DNA from: Clostridia bacterium
GTDB taxonomy: Bacteria; Bacillota_A; Clostridia; Christensenellales; UBA1242
Length of the DNA stretch: 7,537 nucleotides
NCBI GenBank assembly: GCA_028701635.1
Contig: JAQVQJ010000058.1
Coordinates: 1-7,537 of the forward strand
Reading direction: 5' to 3'
The notes beneath the pieces are model-generated. The model searched no databases. It saw only the letters and a program-made list of their open reading frames with translations, and had not been told where the DNA came from. The position numbers and the translations under genes are program-made. Positions 1 through 6,224 of this stretch are shown in pieces (the first letter of the stretch is position 1; each line of letters starts with the position of its first letter).

Positions 1-3000
1 GTTTTTATAATTACTCCAAGAGTATTTTACATGGTAGCTTTGTAAAGCTTCTTTAGGCACATAGATTTTTAAACCGCTATTGTTGTCATTAAAAGCTTCA
101 ATCATCTCCGGAGGAGTAGGATTGTTGCTGTAAACATATGTGAGATTAAGGCATTTATCAAAAGCAGCTTTCCCAATATTTGTTGTTGTGGGAGGAATTG
201 TGATTGATCTTAGCCCTGAACAATTATAAAAAGCAACTTCGCCGATATTTATTATATTATCGAAAACAATTTCTTCAATCATTGAACAATTATAAAACGC
301 ACCATAGTTTAGTTTGTTTCCGGTAATCTCGACCTTCTTTAGACTAAGGGGAATATAATAGGAAGCACTTGAATCGCTAGAGTAGTATTGCTCTGTATTG
401 ATAGCATTTTTATAAGAGTATTTACCAAATATATAACCAAATAAAGCATTAGCATTAGTAGCATCCAAAGATGCCCCAACAAAAGGCACTCTTAACTCGG
501 TAAGATTACTACAACCACTCAAAGCACCTGAACCAATTGTTTCTACGGAGTCGGGTATGATTAATGATCTTAAACCAAGACAATTATTAAAAGCATTATT
601 TCCAATACTAGTTAGGCTTTCTGGTAAAAGGATTGTAGCTAGATTTGTGCATCCACTAAAGGCATACTCGCCAATGCTAGTTACACTTGACGGAATAGTT
701 AGCAAGACAATACTACTACTATTAGAAAATAAGTTTTCTTCTAATTTTTCTAGTTGTGAGTTTTCTTCAAGATTTATATTTACAAGATTACTACAAGCTG
801 AAAATGCATACTCACCTAGATATTCAAGCTTGCTGTTTTCCGCAAAGCTTACTGTAACTAAATTACTACAACCCAAAAAAGCTTTGTCATAAATAATCAT
901 TACTTCTTGAGGAATATTAATTGAAATCAGATTGCTGCAATTTTCGAAAGCAGAATAATAAATACCGGTGGTTTCAGCCTTCAAAGTAGCGGTCTCTAAG
1001 GTTTTGCCAACCGTCCCTATCAGCCAATTATTTAAATATTTTAAATTATTATCATATATTTCATAGATAATTTTATTGGAGTTATAAAAAGCATTCTGAC
1101 TAATATTAGTAACTCCTTCAGGAATACTAATTGATTCTAGATTTGTACAGTAAGAAAATGCATTATCACCGATATAATTTAATTTACTATTTTCACTTAT
1201 GATAACAGCAACTAGGTTGGAACAACCAGAGAAAGTAGAACCATAAAGAGAAGTTATACCATCGGGGATGGTTATTGATAAAAGACTTGTACAATTTTGG
1301 AAAGCACTAAAGCCGATTTTTGTCAGTTCACTATCTTCTGCCATATTTACATTTTGTAGTTTGTAACAATTAGCAAAGGCAGAATCCCCAATACTATGCA
1401 CTGATTTTGGAATCGTAACAAAGACAAGTTTATTACAATTATGAAATGCTTTTTCACCAATATTAGTTAATTTTTCAGGGAAGGTTATTGAAGTTAAAGT
1501 AGTACAATTATAAAAAGCTCCATAATCAATAGATCCACCAGTGATGACAACATCACGAAGATTTTCCGGAATATAATAGGTCATTTTATTATAGTCTGAA
1601 TAAAACTGGTCGGTAGTGATACTTCCAGTATAGAAGGTTTGACCAAAAATATATCCAAATAACCTCTCGCTAGCCTGTGTTGTTTCTCCGGTTCCCACAA
1701 AAGGTAGTGTCATCTCCGTTAAGCCACTACAACCAACAAAGGCACCTTCTCCAATCTTGCTCACTTTATCAGAGATATTTACAGAGGTAAGATTCTTACA
1801 ACCATAAAAAGCATTGCCTGCTATTTGGCCATCTTCAATAGTAACCTTCTTTAATGAGGAAGGAACATGATTTACATTAGTTCCATAACCACTAGCACCA
1901 AAGATAAAACCAAAATATTTGATGCTGCTATTAATGCTTTCACCAACAAAAGGTAGGGTTATTTCTTCTAAGCCAGTACAGCCAGAGAAAACCCCGCTTC
2001 CAATACTTTGCACTGTGTCAGGAATAACAATTGAAATGATGTTTTTGCAATTAGCAAAGGCATTATCATAGATGCCGATAGTATTATATTTAAAATTAAC
2101 ATTGGTAATATTGGTATTTACAGTATCTATTAACCAGTTCCCTAAATATTTTAAGTTTCCGTCATAGACTTGATACTCCAATTTACAATTAGTAAACACA
2201 TCGCGCCCAATTGAAATTACGCTTTCTGGCATATTTAGTGAGGTCAAACTAGTACAGTTATAGAATGCTTTATCGCCAATACTGCTAACTTCTTCAGGAA
2301 GAGTAATTGCCGTTAAATTACTACAATTAGAGAAAGCTCCATATTTTATTTCGCCACCCGTGATTGTAACCTTTGTTAGTTTCGCCGGCAGATTATAAAT
2401 AACCTTACCAGTTACAGAATAATACTGTTCTACTGCTATACTTCCAGTAAAGGAAGTGTTCCCAAAGATATAACCGAATAAAGCCAAATCTGGGGAAGCA
2501 TCAATTTTAGAGCCGACAAAAGGCAGCGTCATTTCTGTTAAGTTTTCGCAACCTCTGAAAGCATTTCTGCCGATACTTGTAACACTATCGGAAATTACCA
2601 CAGTTGTTAGATTATTGCAGCCAGAAAATGCCGATTCTGGTATCAAGTTCCCACCAGTAACAGTCATGGTTTTTATTTTAGAACAAATATTTAAACCAAA
2701 TAAATTAGTCACAGTTGTATGCAAATAAGGCACTGTAATAGTTTCAATACTATTACAATTAGAAAGAATATAATTCCCCATTGTAGTTATACTATCGGGA
2801 AACACCATCTCCTTAATACTGATACAAAACGCAAAGGCGTAATCTTCTACTTTTGTAACTTCCAATAAATTTACCGTCTTAATATTTATACAATTGAAAA
2901 AGGCACCATAATTTACTATTCCCCCAGTAATCGTAATTGTCTCCAAGTCAGAAGGAATATAATAGGTTGCATTATAGCTTTGCGGATAAGCTTGGTTATA

Positions 3001-5784
3001 GTAATAGAATTGTTTTGCGGAATAACTTCCTTCATAGTAAGTTGTCCCAAAAATATAACCAAACAAAGAATTAGTTTGTGAGGCAGTTCTTCCACTTCCG
3101 ATAAAAGGTAATGTCATTTCGGTCAAACCACGACAACCGCCAAAAGCTGAACTACCAATGCTTGTGACGCTATCTGGAATCGTTAGTTCTGATAAACTAA
3201 TACATCCTGAAAAAGCATTAGCACCGATACTTTTCAAACTACTATTGAAGGATACAGATTCCAGCCCTGTACAGCCCATAAATGTTGAGCCGAGAAGTTC
3301 GCTTAAATCATCCGGTAATCTAACTGACTTTAAGGAAGAACAACCCATAAAAGCTGAATCTCCAATCTGAGTTATGCTATTAGGTATATTTATTGTAGTA
3401 AGATTAGCACAATTTCTAAAAGCATAAGTTTTAATTTCAGTTACTTTTGCCGGTATACTATAAGGACCTGATTTACCCGCAGGATAATGGATTAAAATTG
3501 TTTGAGATTTATTAAACAAAACTCCGTTATTATCGGTAAAGTTTTCATTTTCTTTATCTACATTGATATTTGATAAATTAGTACAATTATAAAATGTATT
3601 CTCATCGATACTACTTACCGTATCTGGGATAGTAATTGACACTAAACTAGAACAATTATAAAAGCTCCCTGGTTTTAAGTCTCCTCCTGTTATCGTAACA
3701 GTTGTTAAACTCAAAGAAAGATAATAAATTGCATATTTGTACGAATAATATTGGCTTGCCACATAACTGCCTTCAAAGAAAGTACTGCTAAATACATAAC
3801 CAAACACGGCCTCGCTTTCGGTTGCATCAATGCTAGCCCCAATAAATGGTAAAGTAATTTCAGTTAAAACTGTACATCCACCAAAAGTGTTCTTTCCAAT
3901 TGTTTGTACAGAATCAGGAATGATAATAGAAGTTAGTTTCTTACAATTCCAAAAGGCATTTTCACCGATATAAACAATACTTGATGGTATGCTTATACTT
4001 TCAATATCGGTATTCATAAAGCCGTAATCATCAATACCAACAACCGGTTTTCCGCTATAAAATTCCGGAATAACTATGTTTTTTGCTGCTTCGTTTCCTG
4101 CAGCTACATAATAACTATCATCTACAAGAATATAATTCAAACCAAAGGTTGCTTGTTCATCGTTAAACCATTTCGCATAGAATACTTTATTGCCTTTACT
4201 GTTTTGAGGAATAGAAAATATAGCCTGACCTTCGAAATCTATATTATCATACCAACCAGCAAATGTATTAGTACCCTTAGAAGGATTTCTTAACTCTATT
4301 TCGTCATCAACATTATACGATTCAGGATTAAAAGGGTCATTTAAACCACCATTAAGATTATAGGTAATGGTATATTCTTTTGGTGTCCATTTTGCCTGTA
4401 AATTTAAAGCGTGTGAAGGCATATTAAATGTATATTCCATCTCAGTCGAAAGCAAATCTTCACCATTATACCAGCCAAGAAAAGAATATTCGTCTTTTAA
4501 AATGCTATCAGTTGTAGTTTTCGCAATTACAGTAACTAAAGAATCAAAATCAAAACTTGAATTTGTTCCACCATTGTTTATACTAATTTCTCCCGAGCGT
4601 TCATTGTTTTTTGTCAGCGTTACTTCATAATCATTTATAGTATAGATTGCCTTAAGGTTTGCGTTTTCAGTATTATGCCAGGAAGATAAACCTCTTCCTT
4701 CCTCATCGGTATATTGAATTTCATTTTGATACCATCCTGTAAAAGTATGTCCTTCCTTACTAGGCACGGGCAATTCATATACATCATTATATCTAATGGT
4801 CTTTGTTGCTTGACTTACATTTCCGCCATCAGGATCTAAAGTAAGGTTGTATTCATTTGCAATCGGACTAACCCTTATCTTCAATCCATCTCTAGCTAGG
4901 AATTCAGAAGGTTCTTCAATAATTTGATATGAACCCAAAGCAAGATACGCCCATTTATACTCAGAATAACCTAAGTTTGCTTTATATTCAAAATCGGGAA
5001 CACTTAAATAGCTGTCAGTTGCATAGTGATGAGTTATGATAAATTCCCCATACTGATCATAATAAGAAACTAAGAAAGTGCTCTTTTGCTCAATCGTTAA
5101 TTGAATACTTTTAGATTCTTCTGGCAGAAAAATATAACAAACCTTTCTTTGTCCAGGACTTATTTCTATTACAGTATTCGAAACCTGATTTTTTCCATCT
5201 TTATCCTCACATAAATCCCACCTCTTCGAAGAACTAATATAGTCTGCTAAGCTGATGGATTTAGTATTATATGGAACTCTTAAATATAACTCATCAGAGA
5301 AATTCGATACATTTAATCTTTTTACCATTCCATTTGATATTGACAGATTCGAGGCGATATAAGATTGACTTTCTTGGCTAAAGTAATCTTTATTTTCTGA
5401 ATAAAAAGGTACTTGTTCACCGCCGTCGCCATTTCCGGTTGCCCCGTCTTTTTTATACACCTGAGTCATTCCCATCAGACTAAAGATAAGGACACCATCT
5501 TTAACTGTGCCACTCATGAGTTCTTCTTCTTCGCCAAACACTTCAGAATAGAGGGTTATTTTATCGCCATTTAATTCATATCTACCTGCCATTCCTTCAT
5601 CGTCAGACCACTTATTTCCGCTTTTAAGTTCAAACCACGATTCTTCATTCTTGAATTCGCCATCATATTGATAATATTTCCCATAAATGCCTCCACCTTG
5701 GCATCCCGCTATCGGAAAAACTAACAAAGAGATGATCAGAAAGAAAAATAGTTTAATAAACTTTTTCTCAACTAATTTCTTCAT
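1..5784 (-). CDS. Giant BspA-like leucine-rich-repeat surface lipoprotein (3' end beyond window)
   Basis: The frame is open for 1928 codons from ATG at 5784 to the window edge; I checked it codon by codon and found no stop. The start has AGGAG 9 nt upstream and a lipoprotein signal peptide ending IAG-C28, so the mature protein should be lipid-anchored outside the membrane. Domains in order: lipocalin-like beta domain (about 33-112), unassigned region (about 129-308), three InlB-type B repeats (about 311-379, 384-468, 470-542), then BspA/LRR_5-type repeats from about 560 to 1925, typically xAFxxCxxLxxIxIPxxVxxIG. Seven TLPFVG...VTITGG modules interrupt the LRRs. The final visible stretch (IYVPKEALQSYHVKYSW) resembles the usual BspA C-terminal cap, so little is probably missing. 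Family members act in surface display, adhesion or ligand binding; the ligand here is unknown. It has its own promoter. The family is certain; the role is inferred. Confidence 0.96.
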   Translation of the reverse strand, partial: MKKLVEKKFIKLFFFLIISLLVFPIAGCQGGGIYGKYYQYDGEFKNEESWFELKSGNKWSDDEGMAGRYELNGDKITLYSEVFGEEEELMSGTVKDGVLIFSLMGMTQVYKKDGATGNGDGGEQVPFYSENKDYFSQESQSYIASNLSISNGMVKRLNVSNFSDELYLRVPYNTKSISLADYISSSKRWDLCEDKDGKNQVSNTVIEISPGQRKVCYIFLPEESKSIQLTIEQKSTFLVSYYDQYGEFIITHHYATDSYLSVPDFEYKANLGYSEYKWAYLALGSYQIIEEPSEFLARDGLKIRVSPIANEYNLTLDPDGGNVSQATKTIRYNDVYELPVPSKEGHTFTGWYQNEIQYTDEEGRGLSSWHNTENANLKAIYTINDYEVTLTKNNERSGEISINNGGTNSSFDFDSLVTVIAKTTTDSILKDEYSFLGWYNGEDLLSTEMEYTFNMPSHALNLQAKWTPKEYTITYNLNGGLNDPFNPESYNVDDEIELRNPSKGTNTFAGWYDNIDFEGQAIFSIPQNSKGNKVFYAKWFNDEQATFGLNYILVDDSYYVAAGNEAAKNIVIPEFYSGKPVVGIDDYGFMNTDIESISIPSSIVYIGENAFWNCKKLTSIIIPDSVQTIGKNTFGGCTVLTEITLPFIGASIDATESEAVFGYVFSSTFFEGSYVASQYYSYKYAIYYLSLSLTTVTITGGDLKPGSFYNCSSLVSITIPDTVSSIDENTFYNCTNLSNINVDKENENFTDNNGVLFNKSQTILIHYPAGKSGPYSIPAKVTEIKTYAFRNCANLTTINIPNSITQIGDSAFMGCSSLKSVRLPDDLSELLGSTFMGCTGLESVSFNSSLKSIGANAFSGCISLSELTIPDSVTSIGSSAFGGCRGLTEMTLPFIGSGRTASQTNSLFGYIFGTTYYEGSYSAKQFYYYNQAYPQSYNATYYIPSDLETITITGGIVNYGAFFNCINIKTVNLLEVTKVEDYAFAFCISIKEMVFPDSITTMGNYILSNCNSIETITVPYLHTTVTNLFGLNICSKIKTMTVTGGNLIPESAFSGCNNLTTVVISDSVTSIGRNAFRGCENLTEMTLPFVGSKIDASPDLALFGYIFGNTSFTGSIAVEQYYSVTGKVIYNLPAKLTKVTITGGEIKYGAFSNCSNLTAITLPEEVSSIGDKAFYNCTSLTSLNMPESVISIGRDVFTNCKLEYQVYDGNLKYLGNWLIDTVNTNITNVNFKYNTIGIYDNAFANCKNIISIVIPDTVQSIGSGVFSGCTGLEEITLPFVGESINSSIKYFGFIFGASGYGTNVNHVPSSLKKVTIEDGQIAGNAFYGCKNLTSVNISDKVSKIGEGAFVGCSGLTEMTLPFVGTGETTQASERLFGYIFGQTFYTGSITTDQFYSDYNKMTYYIPENLRDVVITGGSIDYGAFYNCTTLTSITFPEKLTNIGEKAFHNCNKLVFVTIPKSVHSIGDSAFANCYKLQNVNMAEDSELTKIGFSAFQNCTSLLSITIPDGITSLYGSTFSGCSNLVAVIISENSKLNYIGDNAFSYCTNLESISIPEGVTNISQNAFYNSNKIIYEIYDNNLKYLNNWLIGTVGKTLETATLKAETTGIYYSAFENCSNLISINIPQEVMIIYDKAFLGCSNLVTVSFAENSKLEYLGEYAFSACSNLVNINLEENSQLEKLEENLFSNSSSIVLLTIPSSVTSIGEYAFSGCTNLATILLPESLTSIGNNAFNNCLGLRSLIIPDSVETIGSGALSGCSNLTELRVPFVGASLDATNANALFGYIFGKYSYKNAINTEQYYSSDSSASYYIPLSLKKVEITGNKLNYGAFYNCSMIEEIVFDNIINIGEVAFYNCSGLRSITIPPTTTNIGKAAFDKCLNLTYVYSNNPTPPEMIEAFNDNNSGLKIYVPKEALQSYHVKYSWSNYKN
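277..504 (-). repeat. LRR insert module, copy 7
   Basis: Seventy-six residues: LTELRVPFVGASLDA, LFGYIFGKYSYKNAI, EQYYSSDSSASYYIP, LSLKKVEITGNKLNYGAFYNC. It is the last copy before the C-terminal cap and is far (1218 nt) from copy 6. Confidence 0.85.
925..1080 (-). repeat. NLKYL.NWLI segment, copy B, within the LRR array
   Basis: The residues read IIYEIYDNNLKYLNNWLI, then GTVGKTLETATLKAETTGIYYSAFENC. It aligns with copy A along its whole length (YDxNLKYLxNWLIxTV ... TxGIYxxAFxNC). Confidence 0.75.
1495..1722 (-). repeat. LRR insert module, copy 6
   Basis: Seventy-six residues: LTEMTLPFVGTGETT, LFGYIFGQTFYTGSI, DQFYSDYNKMTYYIP, ENLRDVVITGGSIDYGAFYNC. It starts only 249 nt after copy 5, with one LRR repeat pair between them. 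Confidence 0.85.
1789..1971 (-). repeat. LRR insert module, copy 5 (short form)
   Basis: Sixty-one residues: LEEITLPFVGESINSS, YFGFIFGASGYGTNVNHVP, SSLKKVTIEDGQIAGNAFYGC. The tyrosine-rich loop is reduced and VTITGG becomes VTIEDG. It resembles the plain BspA insert with LPFVG ... YIFGA ... VPSSLK seen widely in such proteins. Confidence 0.82.
2041..2190 (-). repeat. NLKYL.NWLI segment, copy A, within the LRR array
   Basis: The residues read LEYQVYDGNLKYLGNWLID, then TVNTNITNVNFKYNTIGIYDNAFANC. A second copy occurs at 925-1080. It replaces an ordinary LRR connector and restores the register at NAFANC. The NWL core (here LKYLGNWLI) recurs in BspA-like proteins as an LRR-associated beta insertion. 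Confidence 0.75.
2314..2541 (-). repeat. LRR insert module, copy 4
   Basis: Seventy-six residues: LTEMTLPFVGSKIDA, LFGYIFGNTSFTGSI, EQYYSVTGKVIYNLPAKL, TKVTITGGEIKYGAFSNC. It is the same length as copies 6 and 7. Confidence 0.85.
2608..2748 (-). repeat. LRR insert module, copy 3 (shortened)
   Basis: A 47-residue degenerate copy: IETITVPYLHTTVTNLFGLNICSKIKTMTVTGG (read as IETITVPYLH / TTVTNLFGL / NICSKIKTMTVTGG), then NLIPESAFSGC. The central YIFG...YYIP loop is missing, while the two flanking strands (TITVP and TMTVTGG) are kept. Confidence 0.75.
2881..3126 (-). repeat. LRR insert module, copy 2
   Basis: Eighty-two residues, the longest copy: LTEMTLPFIGSGRTA, LFGYIFGTTYYEGSY, then a tyrosine-rich extension (QFYYYNQAYPQSYNATYYIP), LETITITGGIVNYGAFFNC. 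The extra residues lie in the tyrosine-rich loop before YYIP. Confidence 0.85.
3643..3867 (-). repeat. LRR insert module, copy 1
   Basis: Seventy-five residues: starts LTEITLPFIGASIDA, continues VFGYVFSSTFFEGSYVASQYY, then LSLTTVTITGGDLKPGSF and ends at NCSSL. It sits between two LRR units and returns to the AFxxC register through GSFYNC. It differs from later copies in VFGYVF for LFGYIF. Confidence 0.85.
4159..4854 (-). repeat. Three InlB-type B repeats (Listeria-Bacteroides repeat domain)
   Basis: Three successive repeats of about 70-85 residues match the Flg_new/InlB B-repeat pattern. Repeat 1 (residues 311-379) has LTLDPDGGNV ... EGHTFTGWYQN ... LKAIYT. Repeat 2 (384-468) is divergent, with a VTLTKNNERSGEI start, a long loop, YSFLGWYNGE and LQAKWT. 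Repeat 3 (470-542) has ITYNLNGGLNDP ... NTFAGWYDN ... FYAKWF. Such repeats form small extended beta-grasp modules that act as stalks in surface proteins; here they would hold the LRR domain away from the membrane. Confidence 0.9.
4861..5400 (-). other. Unassigned extracellular domain of the lipoprotein (about residues 129-308)
   Basis: About 180 residues lie between the glycine-rich linker and the first B repeat. The segment contains YLRVPYNTKSISLADYI, a pair of cysteines (C192 and C216), a beta-rich stretch LTIEQKSTFLVSYYDQYGEF and an aromatic-rich stretch ending KWAYLALGSYQII. The motif FLVSYYDQYGEFI looks like a degenerate beta-grasp or Ig-like strand. I do not recognise a family. Confidence 0.5.
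5449..5688 (-). other. Lipocalin-like small beta domain of the lipoprotein (about residues 33-112)
   Basis: The segment has the pattern GKYYQYDG ... SWFELKSGNKWSDDEGMAGRY ... GDKITLY ... ELMSGTVKDGVLIFSL ... VYKKDG. This alternation of short beta strands and turns resembles the small lipocalin-like or DUF5640-type domains found at the N-terminus of secreted proteins of low-G+C Gram-positives. I assign the family from memory of the WSDDEG/SGTVKDGVL pattern, so the exact Pfam name is uncertain. It is followed by a glycine-rich linker (GATGNGDGGEQ). Confidence 0.6.
5701..5784 (-). other. Lipoprotein signal peptide with lipobox
   Basis: Residues 1-28 have a basic start (MKKLVEKKFIK), a hydrophobic core (LFFFLIISLLVF) and the lipobox IAGC. 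Signal peptidase II should cut before Cys28, which would be lipidated. The following QGGG is a typical flexible start of a mature lipoprotein. No other hydrophobic membrane segment is evident in the visible protein. Confidence 0.93.
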
Positions 5785-5793
5785 AATTTTCTT

Positions 5794-5798
5794 CTCCT
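5794..5798 (-). promoter_or_regulatory. Ribosome binding site of the LRR lipoprotein
   Basis: AGGAG within AAAGGAGAAG lies 9 nt before ATG at 5784. Together with the signal peptide that follows at once, it fixes the start. Confidence 0.88.
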
Positions 5799-5831
5799 TT
5801 AATTTTAGAAAGTAGATAAATAACCTTTACT

Positions 5832-5860
5832 ATTATACCACATCGCATGATGGAAATTAA
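5832..5860 (-). promoter_or_regulatory. Promoter of the LRR lipoprotein (extended -10)
   Basis: On the minus strand a perfect extended -10, TGGTATAAT, has TATAAT at 5837-5832. A weak -35-like TTAATT lies 17 bp upstream at 5860-5855. The predicted transcription start near 5825 leaves a leader of about 40 nt carrying the AGGAG site. The extended -10 probably compensates for the poor -35. It lies downstream of the terminator at 5921-5946, so the gene should be transcribed independently. Confidence 0.72.
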
Positions 5861-5920
5861 AGGAATATTTTAGCGAATTATGTCGTGTTTTGGGAAATGT
5901 TAATATATTACTATAGTAAC

Positions 5921-5946
5921 AAAAAAAGGTAGAGTTTCAACTCTCC
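5921..5946 (-). terminator. Intrinsic (Rho-independent) terminator of the methyltransferase transcript
   Basis: Read on the minus strand, GGAGAGT pairs with ACTCTaCC (one bulged A) around a TGAA loop, followed directly by seven T. It lies 279 nt after the methyltransferase stop and before the lipoprotein promoter, closing the upstream unit. Confidence 0.82.
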
Positions 5947-5983
5947 TAATTAGTTCATAATTATTCTTCTTACAAATACTTGA

Positions 5984-6091
5984 TTATATAAAGACCTTGT
6001 TCTGTAATTTATAATACCATCTTTTGGGGGAAATATTATAAAAAATTACTACATGCTCCGCTCGTTTGTCGGCTTTCTCGCCTCTTGCCAT
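5984..6091 (-). CDS. Weak hypothetical ORF of 35 residues
   Basis: ATG at 6091 opens a frame beginning MARGEKADKRAEHVVIFYN and ending at TAA 5986-5984. There is no convincing ribosome binding site, and it overlaps the read-through frame of the preceding short ORF in another register. It is highly charged at its start and aromatic later. The intrinsic terminator begins about 38 nt further on. I list it because it ends just before that terminator, but it may be chance. Confidence 0.2.
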   Translation of the reverse strand: MARGEKADKRAEHVVIFYNISPKRWYYKLQNKVFI

Positions 6092-6182
6092 AGCTTAGGA
6101 TTAGAGTTTTTAGTCGAGGAAATTTCTGCTCAGCAAACACTAGCAATTCTTATTAGAATAGCTTCAATTTCTGGAGCATGTA
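6050..6182. repeat. 133-bp segment bounded by a perfect 10-bp inverted repeat
   Basis: TACATGCTCC at 6050-6059 is the exact reverse complement of GGAGCATGTA at 6173-6182. The outermost dinucleotides are TA on both sides. The interior contains the read-through frame of the short ORF. It could be a tiny non-autonomous element, a long-range RNA stem or chance. Confidence 0.4.
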
Positions 6183-6195
6183 TAACCCCTGTCAT
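6130..6195 (-). CDS. Possible short peptide ORF (21 residues), or remnant of a longer gene
   Basis: ATG at 6195 is preceded by AAGGAG with a 6-nt spacer, a strong site. The peptide begins MTGVIHAPEIEAILIRIA and ends at TGA 6132-6130. Past that stop the same frame stays open for 26 more codons (AEISSTKNSNPKLWQEARK, then PTNERSM) to TAG at 6049. The whole could be a 48-codon gene broken by one nonsense change. If it is a leader peptide, nothing downstream obviously needs one. It starts 29 nt after the methyltransferase stop and may be co-transcribed with it. I do not recognise the sequence. TGA as Trp is unlikely because TGG is used elsewhere. Confidence 0.4.
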   Translation of the reverse strand: MTGVIHAPEIEAILIRIASVC

Positions 6196-6224
6196 ACTAC
6201 TCTCCTTGTATTATTAAAAAAGAT

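Larger units (their letters stand above)
10..4107 (-). repeat. BspA-type (LRR_5) leucine-rich repeat array, about 38 units
   Basis: From about residue 560 the protein is built of units of about 23 residues (69 nt) with the core xAFxxCxxLxxIxIPxxVxxIG. I count 38 positions matching the AFxxC core or close variants (for example NAFWNC, SAFMGC, KAFYNC, GVFSGC, YAFSGC). Some units use a longer ExSxLxxIGxxAF connector, as in AEDSELTKIGFSAF and SENSKLNYIGDNAF. One BspA-style insertion, NVDKENENFTDNNGVLFNKSQTILIHYPAG (broken here as NVDKENENF / TDNNGVLFNKS / QTILIHYPAG), lies around 3478-3561. The array is interrupted by the modules listed separately. Confidence 0.93.
5785..6224. other. Intergenic region between methyltransferase and LRR lipoprotein
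   Basis: This 440-bp gap holds a ribosome-binding site with a very short ORF (6195-6130), an in-frame continuation after its TGA, another short ORF (6091-5984), a 10-bp inverted repeat (6050-6059 and 6173-6182), the terminator and the lipoprotein promoter. Positions about 6052-6095 are visibly richer in G and C than the surroundings. I see no tRNA, rRNA or recognised structured RNA. Confidence 0.6.

Noticed and set aside
557..892. Plus-strand ORF of 111 codons
   Set aside because: It is antisense to the LRR gene, has no ribosome binding site, and its composition mirrors the repeats of the opposite strand.
3158..3370. Plus-strand ORF of 70 codons
   Set aside because: Antisense shadow of the LRR array with repeated ALAPI-like phrases; no start signal.
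10..4107. CRISPR-like or tandem DNA repeats with regular spacing
   Set aside because: The roughly 69-nt periodicity comes from diverged 23-residue leucine-rich repeats in an open frame; no identical repeats with unique spacers.
4367..4630. Plus-strand ORF of 87 codons
   Set aside because: Antisense to the B repeats, which are clearly coding on the minus strand.
6130..6132. TGA read as tryptophan (mycoplasma-type code)
   Set aside because: The two large genes use TGG for Trp and contain no in-frame TGA, so the standard code is more likely.
6110..6140. RNase P RNA-like GAGGAAA ... GCTC on the plus strand
   Set aside because: Only this short resemblance is present; the flanking sequence lacks the other conserved RNase P parts and length.
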